From contig CM031607.1 of assembly GCA_018398815.1 (NCBI GenBank), forward strand, positions 84,031,268 through 84,095,267: a DNA stretch of 64,000 nt, in the 5' to 3' direction. Under the pieces are notes generated by a model. The model was not told where the DNA came from and ran no database searches. It saw only the letters and a list, made by a program, of their open reading frames with translations. This stretch comes from Conus ventricosus (lineage: Eukaryota; Mollusca; Gastropoda; Neogastropoda; Conidae). The position numbers and the translations under genes are program-made. Of this stretch, positions 34,662-43,468 are shown in pieces. How positions within the stretch are numbered: the stretch's first letter is position 1; each line of letters opens with the position of its first letter.

Positions 34662-36643
34662 TGCAGGTTCATTGCGGGCACTGTCAGAGGTGTACCACCT
34701 TTGGTCTCTGTGTGTATTGCAGGCTCATTGAGTCATTGCCTCTGTGTGTATTGCAGGCTCATTGAGTCATTGCCTCTGTGTGTCTTGCAGGTTCATTGAG
34801 TCATTGTCTGTGTGTGTCTTGCAGGTTCATTGAGTCATTGTCTGTGTGTGTGTTGCAGGTTCATTGAGTCATTGTGTGTGTGTGTTGCAGGTTCATTGAG
34901 TCATTGTCTGTGTGTGTTGTTGCAGGTTCATTGAGTCATTGTGTGTGTGTGTTGCAGGTTCATTGAGTCATTGTCAGAGGTGCACCAGTAACTTCTGTCT
35001 GTGTGTGTGTGTTGCAGGTTCATTGAGTCATTGTCAGAGGTGCACAGTAACTTCTGTCTGTGTGTGTGTTGCAGGTTCATTGAGTCATTGACAGAAGTGC
35101 ACCAGTAACTTCTGTCTGTGTGTGTGTGTGTGCAGGTTCATTGAGTCATTGTCAGAGGTGCACAGTAACTTCTGTCTGTGTGTGTGTGTTGCAGGTTCAT
35201 TGAGTCATTGACAGAAGTGCACCAGTAACTTCTGTCTTTTGTGTGTTGCAGGTTCATTGAGTCATTGACAGAAGTGCACAGTAACTTCTGTCTGTGTGTG
35301 TGTGTTGCAGGTTCATTGAGTCATTGTCAGAGGTGCACCAGTAACTTCTGTCTGTGTGTGTGTGTGTGTTGCAGGTTCATTGAGTCATTGTCAGAGGTGC
35401 ACCAGTAACTTCTGTCTGTGTGTGTGTTGCAGGTTCATTGAGTCATTGACAGAAGTGCACCAGTAACTTCTGTCTGTGTGTGTGTTGCAGGTTCATTGAG
35501 TCATTGAAGAGGTGCACCAGTAAATTGTGTCTGTCTGTGTGTGTTGCAGGTTCATTGAGTCATTGTCAGAGGTGCACAGTAAAATTCTGTCTGTGTGTGT
35601 GTTGCAGGTTCATTGAGTCATTGACAGACGTGCACCAGTAATTTCTGTCTGTGTGTGTGTGTTGCAGGTTCATTGAGTCATTGTCAGAGGTGCACCAGTA
35701 ACTTCTGTCTGTGTGTGTGTGTTTGCAGGTTCATTGAGTCATTGTCAGAGGTGCACCAGTAACTTCCGTCTGTGTGTATGTGTGTTGCAGGTTCATTGAG
35801 TCATTGTCAGAGGTGCACCAGTAACGTCTGTCTGTGTGTGTGTTGCAGGTTCATTAAGTCATTGACAGAGGTGCACCAGTAACTTCTGTCTTTGTGTGTT
35901 GCAGGTTCATTGAGTCATTGACAGAGGTGCACCAGTAACTTCTGTCTGTGTGTGTGTGTGTTGCAGGTTCATTGAGTCATTGTCAGAGGTGCACCAGTAA
36001 CTTCCGTCTGTGTGTGTGTGTGTGTGTTGCAGGTTCATTGAGTCATTGTCAGAGGTGCACCAGTAACGTCTGTCTGTGTGTGTGTTGCAGGTTCATTAAG
36101 TCATTGACAGAGGTGCACCAGTAACTTCTGTCTTTGTGTGTTGCAGGTTCATTGAGTCATTGACAGAGGTGCACCAGTAACTTCCGTCTGTGTGTGTGTT
36201 TGCAGGTTCATTGAGTCATTGTCAGAGGTGCACCAGTAACTTCTGTCTGTGTGTGTGTTGCAGGTTCATTGAGTCATTGTCAGAGGTGCACAGTAAACTT
36301 CTGTCTGTGTGTGTGTTGCAGGTTCATTGAGTCATTGTCAGAGGTGCACCAGTAACTTCTGTTGTGTGTGTGTTGCAGGTGCACCAGTAACTTCTGTCTG
36401 TGTGTGTGTTGCAGGTTCATTGAGTCATTGACAGAAGTGCACCAGTAACGTCTGTGTGTGTGTGTTGCAGGTTCATTGAGTCATTGTCAGAGGTGCACCA
36501 GTAACTTCTGTCTGTGTGTGTGTTGCAGGTTCATTGAGTCATTGTCAGAGGTGCACCAGTAACTTCTGTCTGTGTGTGTGTTGCAGGTTCATTGAGTCAT
36601 TGTCAGAGGTGCCCAGCAACTTCTGTCTGTGTGTGTGTTGCAG
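34662..36643 (+). repeat. Array of exon-5 acceptor plus exon start, about 37 decoys
   Basis: Units of about 58 bp: TGTGTGTGTGTTGCAG, then GTTCATTGAGTCATTGTCAG, then AGGTGCACCAGTAACTTCTG and TCTG. They copy the polypyrimidine/GT tract, the AG acceptor and roughly the first 40 bases of exon 5. The first nine units (34662-34960) are shorter, about 33 bp. In the phase left by exon 4, each full unit reads EFIESLSEVHQ and then TAA, because real CACCAGCAG is CACCAGTAA in the copies. The real exon directly follows the last unit. Confidence 0.95.
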
Positions 36644-36981
36644 GTTCATTGAGTCATTGGGCAGAGGTGCACCAGCAGCTTCTGGCGCTTCTGTTCGGCA
36701 CCTGGTTCCGCATCGTTTTCATGCTCGGAGGTGAACTTCATGGACGGTGGAGGCGCTGTCCCGCTCGGTGGCAGGATCCATGTTCCACACCTGCGCCGAG
36801 GACCCTGCCAAGGTGGAGAAGGCCTCCCGCATCCTGCAGCTCCTCATCGACAACTTTGGGGTGGCCGCATGTTTGGTCGTCATAACATCCAGTTCTTTGC
36901 AGAGACCAGTCACACAGGCATCCATATTTCGTGAGCTGATTCGCTACCAGTATCAGTACCCTTCAGAAGAAACCATTCCAC
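36644..36981 (+). CDS. RhoGAP gene coding exon 5, frame disturbed by several 1-base indels
   Basis: The acceptor is the last unit of the upstream array; donor GTAAGC. Encodes FIESL-AEVHQQLLALLFGTWFRI, VF, SEVNFM, EALSRSVAGSMFHTCAEDPA, KVEKASRILQLLIDNFGVA, MFGRHNIQFFAETSHTGIHI and RELIRYQYQYPSEETIP. These segments are spread over three frames. The shifts sit at GGG 36659, around 36718-36726, at GG near 36742, at GCCGCA near 36867 and at TTT near 36928. No stop codon arises inside any conserved segment, so consensus error is more likely than decay. This exon holds the second half of the GAP fold. Confidence 0.75.
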
Positions 36982-37002
36982 GTAAGCTGTTTATTGGCAT
37001 TT

Positions 37003-37063
37003 TCCACACACGCACGCACACACGCACGCAGGCACTCACGCGCACGCACGCACGCACGCACGC

Positions 37064-37097
<34 letters not shown>
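37003..37097. repeat. (CGCA)n / (CA)n microsatellite
   Basis: CGCA tetranucleotides followed by CA dinucleotides, shortly after the exon 5 donor. Confidence 0.93.
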
Positions 37098-37100
<3 letters not shown>

Positions 37101-37418
37101 ATATACTTTGAAAATAAAACTTTGAGATTTTCACCAACTGACGTGAAGTGGTGCTTATCCAGTTGGAAAAGAAGTGTATATGATAGAGTGACTTTTTGAT
37201 TCTTTTTTTTGTTGTTGTTTTTTTTTTGTTTGTTTTGTTTTGGGGTTTTTTTTTTGTTGTCCAACATACACACAGATAAGCAATCTGAATGGTGAGAACA
37301 AAAGGGAAGGACCAGGTAGTATGGAAAATGAGTGCCAGCTGTGCTGAAAGAAAAGGATTGATACAGTCCATCACTGCAGATGATGACAGTGACAGTGGGA
37401 GGTGCTGTGTGTGTGCAG

Positions 37419-37665
37419 CAGTTTCCCCGATATCATTGAGGTAACCCGATGGAAGGCAGCAGTGACCATGAGGAACCATGCGGCATCGACAGCGACGATG
37501 GGCGGATAGGCGGGGAGAGTCCAGAGTTGTCCCCTTGGGAGGCCAGAGGCGCCAGCTGCCCTCCTCGGACACGGGGAACGACGGGGACGTGTCTCAGCTG
37601 ACCATCAACGTGTCGACACTGTCGGCCCAGAGGTGTCCCTCATGCCGTCGCCAGAGGTGTCCAAG
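37419..37665 (+). CDS. RhoGAP gene coding exon 6, indel-disturbed
   Basis: Acceptor GTGTGTGTGCAG, donor GTGAGG. Segments readable across frames: PVSPISL, NPMEGSSDHEEPCGIDSDDG, RIGGESPELSP, GGQRRQLPSSDTGNDGDVSQ, LTINVSTLS, GPEVSLMPSPEVSK. Ser/Asp/Pro-rich linker beyond the GAP domain. Frame changes fall at about 37440, 37540 (CCCC) and 37624 (GGCCC). It ends in phase 0, matching exon 7. Confidence 0.65.
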
Positions 37666-38043
37666 GTGAGGCGGTGGGCCAGGGCAGGGAGTAGCTGATG
37701 CAGCAGGCACAGCGTGCGGATTGGGATATGGTTCTTACGCGGTGGTCCTTCAGTTTCAAGTCTCGTCACATTCACCCTCTGGCATACAATGATGTGCCCA
37801 TCCAAAACATGCTTTCCAGACAGACACAAGTTTAGACTGAGCAAGGAATTGTCCGCAGCTCTGTGGAGTTTACTGTAACAGCAGTCTGAGAAATCACCCT
37901 TCTTCTTTTTTTTTTAAGGGTGGGGTGGGAGGTGGGATGGGGGAATTTAAGGAAATCAGCTGTTGAAGAAAATCTTATTGTCTCATTAAACGAGCTGGGG
38001 GAACTCTCATTTTTCACTCTTGGTGGAAGAAGACAGAATATAC

Positions 38044-38692
38044 TAGACCTGTTTACTTTACGCCTTTGGCGTAATAAATCACGATTTCAAACCTCCAATT
38101 ACGCCATTACGCCTTCAAACATTAAATTCCGCCACGCGGATCGCCAAAACTACACTTTTCGAAAGCAATCATTCTCGTCGGTTCAACAACGCGATGGCCC
38201 GTTCACTCACTGTGCCGCCTGCGAAAGTTACAGTGTTCAGTTATTCCTTCATATCAGTGTAACCGAAAGCCAGCATTGCGGGCAGGCATGAGGTTGAACG
38301 TTTTAGTAAGGGAGATAACTTTCGCGGGTTGACATCATTATCAAAGATGGCGTCAAAGCGTGCTCAGCATGAGACAGACGACGATTCTGATTGCCGTGTT
38401 ACGGAAGAAAACAGTTCCTGAGAAACCAAAAAAGGCACGAGTTACTCAAAAATACCGCCAGGTATACCATGACAAGTATAACTGTCTTTTCCCATCAAGA
38501 AAAGGGCCGGGATATGTGCATTGTAGCATATGCAAGTCGGACTTCAGCTGTGAACATGGCGGAATGTTCGATTGTAAGAGACATGTGGGCACGGCTTCTC
38601 ACAAGCGCCTTCGATTACACTTTTCCCCCATAAGATTACACTTTTCAGTATTTGGGATTACACTTGGGTAGCCAAGGGGGTAAACAGGTCTG
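38044..38692 (+). mobile_element. Non-autonomous DNA transposon A, TIR (T/C)AGACCTGTTTAC, 6-bp duplication
   Basis: 649 bp between perfect 6-bp direct repeats ATATAC (38038-38043 and 38693-38698). The left end is TAGACCTGTTTAC and the right end GTAAACAGGTCTG, 12 of 13 inverted bases. Subterminal GTGTAATC motifs occur near the right end. It encodes a truncated zinc-finger ORF. Same family as the element at 40536-41428, judged by TIR, TSD length and ORF start. Confidence 0.85.
38347..38671 (+). pseudogene. Truncated transposase N-terminus (zinc finger), frameshifted
   Basis: Begins MASKRAQHETDDDSDCRVTE. It shifts frame around 38415-38425, then continues KPKKARVTQKYRQVYHDKYN and VHCSICKSDFSCEHGGMFDC, KRHVGTASH. 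C-x2-C .. H-x5-H forms a BED/U1-like zinc finger as found at the N-terminus of hAT-related transposases. The coding region then runs into the right-end repeats of the element, so the catalytic part is absent. Confidence 0.65.
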
Positions 38693-39234
38693 ATATACTC
38701 GGTCTGAGAGGGTAGCGGCCCCTGTCCAAAATGGTAGGAAGAAGGATTGTAAATCATGGCGATGCATTTGACAATTCAAAGGCCAGAGTTCATGGCAATG
38801 ATGCTTGGTGGGCAGGGTAGGGGGAGAAGAAACCCTAGCACAACACATCCTTAAGATTAATGCGTGTATTTGCCCTCTTTATTACTGCAAGATCATTTAC
38901 AGTATGCTAAGTCAAATCACACTGAAACCTTCAACAACAGGAACAAAATAAACTTGTTCATCTGCAGTAGTGTGGATTGTTTCTTACTGGCACAGGAAAA
39001 GACAGGCAAAAAAGTAAGTTTTTGAAGCATGTTGCCACTTAATCCTCTTCAGTATGCACGTACCTGAGCTTAGTTACACCGAAAACCTATGGCAAGATAA
39101 GTAACTCCATAAGTTGAACATGGTTACCCAATTTAAAAATTAATTTAAAAGAGAGGAAAGGAAATAATGAAATGAAAATAATTTTAAAAATTCCTACGAA
39201 TATATATGTTGCTATATCATAAGTTTGAAGAATG
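38693..39234. other. Intronic DNA between two transposon-like blocks
   Basis: AT-rich; no gene or repeat recognised. Confidence 0.4.
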
Positions 39235-39454
39235 TCACATGAGCCATTTACTCGGGGGGAAAAAAAAATCTTCTTCAGAACTTTCTTCTGAATCGTTGTT
39301 CATCATACCTGGAACCTCATCCCAGTCAAAATCTAGGTCACTGTAAGCTTCATCACCCAGCACTTTCACTAAGTCTTATGCCGTAAATCCCACAAATCAC
39401 AGTATCTTCATCACTAAATCTCATTATAGAACAGCAGAAATCAAGGTTAGCCAT
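39235..39454 (-). pseudogene. Small acidic ORF with one frameshift, unrecognised
   Basis: The minus-strand ATG at 39454 in the context CACCATGG encodes MANLDFCCSIMRFSDEDTVI, CGIYGI. After a one-base shift it reads KVLGDEAYSDLDFDWDEVPG, MMNNDSEESSEEDFFFPPSK, WLM and stop (39235-39237). It is strongly acidic, like the N-terminal tails of some DNA transposases, but no domain is visible. CpG-rich DNA lies immediately upstream. Confidence 0.35.
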
Positions 39455-39720
39455 GGTGAAAAACAGCATTTCGACCACAAAACTTTAAAAATTCATAACT
39501 CGAGAACTACGGCACGTATCGACTCGCGTTTTTTTTGCAAACGGAAGTGAATGGCTACAGGAAGAAGGAAGTCACGTTCTCACGAGACTTCCTTTTCTAC
39601 GAGAAACATGGCGGCGCCCATTGTTGCCACGTGTTTTACCTGGCGCTGGCAGGCACTCAGCCTTTTGGCAGTGTGATGTCCGGTTGGGCGCTAGCAGGCA
39701 CACGCTTGTCAAGAGAGTTA
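39455..39720 (-). promoter_or_regulatory. CpG-rich promoter-like block
   Basis: A CpG-containing island in otherwise CpG-poor intron DNA. It includes CGGAAGTGA (ETS-type site, 39541) and AACATGGCGGCGCC (YY1-like, about 39605). It sits directly upstream of the minus-strand acidic ORF. It could be a transposon promoter or a captured host promoter. Functional role is inference. Confidence 0.3.
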
Positions 39721-40535
39721 ATATATCTATAGAGCCATGATTACGTGGCAAACTGCGTCTGTCAGTGTAGATCACATCTCTTGGTAGCTTATGGATATGA
39801 TACAGCATGCTTCTTCCCACTCAGAAAATCAGGGTTAGATTGTAGCAACTGTGCACCTGTGTCGTGTGTGTGTATATGTTGTAATAACTATTTACAAACA
39901 AACAAACAAAAAGGTGTATGAGCCCTGCTTCATGTGTGTGTTTTTACGATGTAACAGCTATAAAAAAAAAAAGGTGTGTGAGCCCCTGCGTCATGTGTGT
40001 GTTTATGATGCAACAACTATTAGCAAAAAAGGTGTGTGAGCCCCTGCATCATGTGTGTTTTACTTAATGATGTAACAACAATTAGAGAAAAAGGTGTGTG
40101 AGCCCCTGCATCGTGTATGTGTGTTTATGATGTAATAGCTATGAGAAAGAAAGGTGTATGAGTCGCTGCGTTGTGTGTGTGTTTATGATGTAACAACTAT
40201 TAGGGGAAAAAAGTGTGTGAGCACCTGCGTCATGTATGTGTGTTTATGATGTAACAACTATTAGAAAAGGAAGTGTGTGAGCCCTGCGTCATGTGTGTGT
40301 GTTTATGATGTAACAACTATTAGAAAAGGAAGTGTGTGAGCACCTGCGTCATGTATGTGTGTTTATGATGTAACAACTATTAGAAAAGGAAGTGTGTGAG
40401 CCCTGCGTCATGTATGTGTGTTTATGATGTAACAACTATTAGGGAAAAAAGGTATGTGAGCCCTGCGTCATGTATGTGTGTTTATGATGTAACAACTATT
40501 AGAAAAGGAAGTGTGTGAGCCCTGCGTCATGTATG

Positions 40536-41428
40536 CAGACCTGTTTACTCTTACGATTTTGCCGTAATTTTTACGGGAAAAAAATCGAAATTACGGGAAT
40601 TACGGCAAAAAAAAATTATTACGGGGGGGGGGGGGAATCTTAAACGCAAAGTTTCTTTTGCTACGATTCGGTCAAAAGGCAAACAGCATTGAAGCGTTTC
40701 CCAGCGTGCCTTGCGTCTTATCCTTTGCAAAGATGGCGACGAAGCGAACACGCGCGCCCACGGCTGGTTCATCCAAATGTTCAAAAGTTGCAAAAGTTCG
40801 GCAACAGTTCCGTGAATCATACCTGAAGACGCCTGGAATACAGAGATCATCACTTGGCGAAGAGTATGCCTTCTGTGGTTACTGTTCATCGGATTTTTCT
40901 ATCGCGCATTCAGGCCAGTATGACATAGAGTTACACTGCAAAACGAAAAAACACCTGAAGTACGTTGAAACGAAGAAAGATGCCGAGTCTTCACAGAAAC
41001 TGACATCGTTTTTCACGACTGAAAAGAAGAATACCAAAAAGGAGTTCGATGATTTGTCTGTCATAAGGGCAGAAGCAATGGTAACGGAAACCTTGGTGAA
41101 AATGAACGTGCCATTGTCTGTGTCTGATGTTATCTCAAAGACTTTCAAAAACGCCTTTCCCGATTCTGCCATTGCCAAGAACTACAGTTGCTCCAGGAAT
41201 AAGACTACAGCAATCATCAACCACATTGCTGAAATTGTTAAATACTATAATTGTATAATTAACCAAAGTCTTGTTATTATGGTATAAATGCTTTACATTT
41301 GATATACATGTGTAAGTGCAAAAAGTCGCTAAATATTGCGATTATGAAAATTACAGGTTTTTTTTCTGAAATTACAGGTTTTTTTTATGAGACATTACAG
41401 GTACACAAAATTGGGGTAAACAGGTCTG
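40536..41428 (+). mobile_element. Non-autonomous DNA transposon B, TIR CAGACCTGTTTAC, 6-bp duplication
   Basis: 893 bp with perfect 13-bp inverted ends (CAGACCTGTTTAC / GTAAACAGGTCTG) between direct repeats TGTATG (40530-40535 and 41429-41434). Removing the element and one TGTATG restores a consensus minisatellite unit. Subterminal motifs TTACGG on the left and ATTACAGG on the right recur. It encodes one intact ORF but no catalytic transposase domain. Confidence 0.9.
40733..41287 (+). CDS. Transposase N-terminal fragment with BED-like zinc finger, 184 aa
   Basis: Starts at an ATG whose surroundings (AAAGATGGCG..AAGCG) match the start in element A. Residues: MATKRTRAPTAGSSKCSKVA; zinc finger CGYCSSDFSIAHSGQYDIEL then H-x5-H (about residues 58-85); SFFTTEKKNTKKEF; VIRAEAMVTETLVKMNVPLS; KTFKNAFPDSAIAKNYSCSR then NKTTAI. 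The FPDS-x-IAK-x-Y-x-C-x-R-x-KT stretch is one I know from hAT-like transposase relatives in animals. The protein ends before any DDE catalytic region. Upstream frame is open to an ATG at 40658, but the conserved start argues for 40733. Confidence 0.7.
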   Translation: MATKRTRAPTAGSSKCSKVAKVRQQFRESYLKTPGIQRSSLGEEYAFCGYCSSDFSIAHSGQYDIELHCKTKKHLKYVETKKDAESSQKLTSFFTTEKKNTKKEFDDLSVIRAEAMVTETLVKMNVPLSVSDVISKTFKNAFPDSAIAKNYSCSRNKTTAIINHIAEIVKYYNCIINQSLVIMV

Positions 41429-41776
41429 TGTATGTGTGTTTATGATGTAACAACTATTAGGGAAAAAAGGTGTGTGAGCCCTGCGTCATGTGTGTGTGTT
41501 TATGATGTAACAACTATTAGGGAAAAAAGGTGTGTGAGCCCCTGCGTCATGTGTGTGTGTTTATGATGTAACAACTATTAGGGAAAAAAGGTGTGTGAGC
41601 CCCTGCGTCATGTATGTGTGTTTTATAATGTAACAACTATTAGAAAAAGAAGTGTGTGAGCCCCTGCGTCATGTATGTGTGTTTATGACATAACAACTGT
41701 CAGAAAAAAAAATGTACATAACCATCTGCACCCTGTGCGCACACTCGGTTAAGCTCTGCCTTGTGACTGCCTTCAG

Positions 41777-42099
41777 CGGCCCAAGTCCCTGGAGGACAAC
41801 CTGAACGAGATGCGCTCCTACTACCAGTCCCGATGCCTGTCCCGCTTCAACTCCGTGAAGAGGAAGCAGCTGGAGGCGCCTGCGCCAGCGCTCCGACTGG
41901 TTCCTGTCCCCCAGCGTCACCCGCACCAACGGCAGCAACGGCTCAGCAACTTGCACCCTGGGCCGGCACTTTCACCACAGCCACCACCACCACCACCCTT
42001 ACCCCAACAAGAAGAACGGAGGCAGTCAGAACGGCGGGGGGTGCGGGGGCAACGGCTGTGGGGGGAATGGTGGATGTGGAGGCAGCAACAAAAATTCAG
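41777..42099 (+). CDS. RhoGAP gene coding exon 7
   Basis: Acceptor ACTGCCTTCAG, donor GTGACT. Encodes RPKSLEDNLNEMRSYYQSRC, LSRFNSVKRKQLE and, after removal of one G at about 41875, RLRQRSDWFLSPSVTRTNGS, then a His run and a Gly/Cys/Asn-rich tail (GGGCGGNGCGGNGGCGGSNK). Likely a coiled or basic linker followed by disordered sequence. With the extra G removed the length fits phase 0 in and phase 1 out, matching exon 8. Confidence 0.8.
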
Positions 42100-42102
42100 G
42101 TG

Positions 42103-43370
42103 ACTGTCTGAACCTGTGTTTACTGTTGCTGTTTTTGTTAGTGAATAGATCTCTCCTGTCTGAAGCTGTGTTTACTGTTGTTGTTGTTGGTGGTGAACAG
42201 ATCTCTCCTCTCTGAACTTGTGTTTACTGTTGTTGTTAGTGAATAGATCACTCCTGTCTGAAGCTCTGTTTACTGTTGTTGTAATTGTTCTCTCCTGTCT
42301 GAACTTGTGTTTACTGTTGTTGATATTGTTAGTGAATAGATCTCTCCTCTCTGAACCTGTGTTTACTGTTGTTGATAGTGTTAGTGAATAGATCTCTCCT
42401 CTCTGAACCTGTGTTTACTGTTGTTGATATTGTTAGTGAATAGATCTCTCCTGTCTGAAGCTCTGTTTACTGTTGTTGTAATTGTTCTCTCCTATCTAAA
42501 CCTGTGTTTACTGTTGTTGATAGTGTTAGTGAATAGATCTCTCCTGTCTGAAGCTCTGTTTACTGTTGTTGTAATTGTTCTCTCCTATCTAAACCTGTGT
42601 TTACTGTTGTTGATATTGTTAGTGAATAGATCTCTCCTGTCTGAAGCTCTGTTTACTGTTGTTGTAATTGTTCTCTCCTATCTAAACCTGTGTTTACTGT
42701 TGTTGATAGTGTTAGTGAATAGATCTCTCCTGTCTGAAGCTCTGTTTACTGTTGTTGTAATTGTTCTCTCCTATCTAAACCTGTGTTTACTGTTGTTGAT
42801 ATTGTTAGTGAATAGATCTCTCCTGTCTGAAGCTGTGTTTACTGTTGTTGATATTGTTAGTGAACAGATCTCTCCTCTCTGAACCGGTGAGTTGATTTTA
42901 ACGTGGTGACAGCCCTGATGTGGCCCATTGCGGTCGGCTGGGCTATAAGCAACATTATCTTATCTTTTCCTCTCTGAACCTGTGTTTTCTGTTGTTGTAA
43001 GTGAACAGATCTCTCCTGTCTGAAGCTGTGTTTACTGTTGTTGTTGTTGGTGGTGAACAGATCTCTCCTCTCTGAACTTGTGTTTACTGTTGTTGTTAGT
43101 GAATTGATCACTCCTGTCTGAAGCTCTTGTTTACTGTTGTTGTAATTGTTCTCTCCTGTCTGAAGCTGTGTTTACTGTTGTTGATATTGTTAGTGAATAG
43201 ATCTCTCCTCTCTGAAGCTGTGTTTACTGTTGTTGATATTGTTAGTGAATAGATCTCTCCTGTCTGAACCTGTGTTTACTGTTGTTGATAGTGTTAGTGA
43301 ATAGATCTCTCCTGTCTGAACCTGTGTTTATTGTTATTGTTATTGAATAGATCTCTCTGGTCTGAAGGGT
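42103..43370 (+). repeat. Intron 7 minisatellite with 93-bp higher-order units
   Basis: Begins four bases after the exon 7 donor. Basic units of about 41 and 52 bp built on CTGTCTGAAGCTGTGTTTAC, TGTTGTTGATATTGTTAGTG, AATAGATCTCTC. At about 42430-42810 they pair into a 93-bp (31-codon) higher-order repeat present four times, which gives the open frame 42421-42882 (LVNRSLLSEALFTVVVIVLS..). The hydrophobic translation is a by-product. Confidence 0.93.
42886..42967 (+). mobile_element. 82-bp retroposon tail, flanked by 13-bp repeats
   Basis: Contains GGTGACAGCCCTGATGTGGC, CGGTCGGCTGGGCTATAAGC and AACATTATCTTATCTT. Flanked by TCCTCTCTGAACC at 42873-42885 and 42968-42980. The longest of three copies of this tail in the window. 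The flanks are also part of the host minisatellite, so the duplication is a little less certain here. Confidence 0.65.
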
Positions 43371-43387
43371 GTGTGTGTGTGTGTGAG

Positions 43388-43437
43388 GTAACTCAGTGAC
43401 CAAGGCATCCTCAGAAGGCACGGTGTTGGAGTCCTAC
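43388..43437 (+). repeat. Duplicate of the first 50 bases of exon 8
   Basis: GTAACTCAGTGACCAAGGCA, TCCTCAGAAGGCAC, GTGTTGGAG, CCTAC repeated from the true exon start at 43469 with three changes. It sits 81 bp upstream, behind a GT run ending in GAG. The 81-bp spacing (27 codons) keeps frame, and the read-through from 43396 to the true exon is open. Confidence 0.9.
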
Positions 43438-43468
43438 TGTTATGTATGTATGTGTATGCATGTGTCAG

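Larger units (their letters stand above)
39855..41712 (+). repeat. 59-60-bp minisatellite, split by a transposon
   Basis: Unit TGTGTGAGCCCCTGCGTCAT, GTGTGTGTTTATGATGTAAC, AACTATTAGGGAAAAAAGG. About 11 units lie before 40530 and about 5 after 41434. The missing junction is exactly filled by the element at 40536-41428. The array ends some 65 bp before the exon 7 acceptor. Confidence 0.92.

Noticed and set aside
30922..36643. CRISPR-like regular repeats
   Set aside because: Units are directly adjacent with no unique spacers, and the context is a spliced animal gene.
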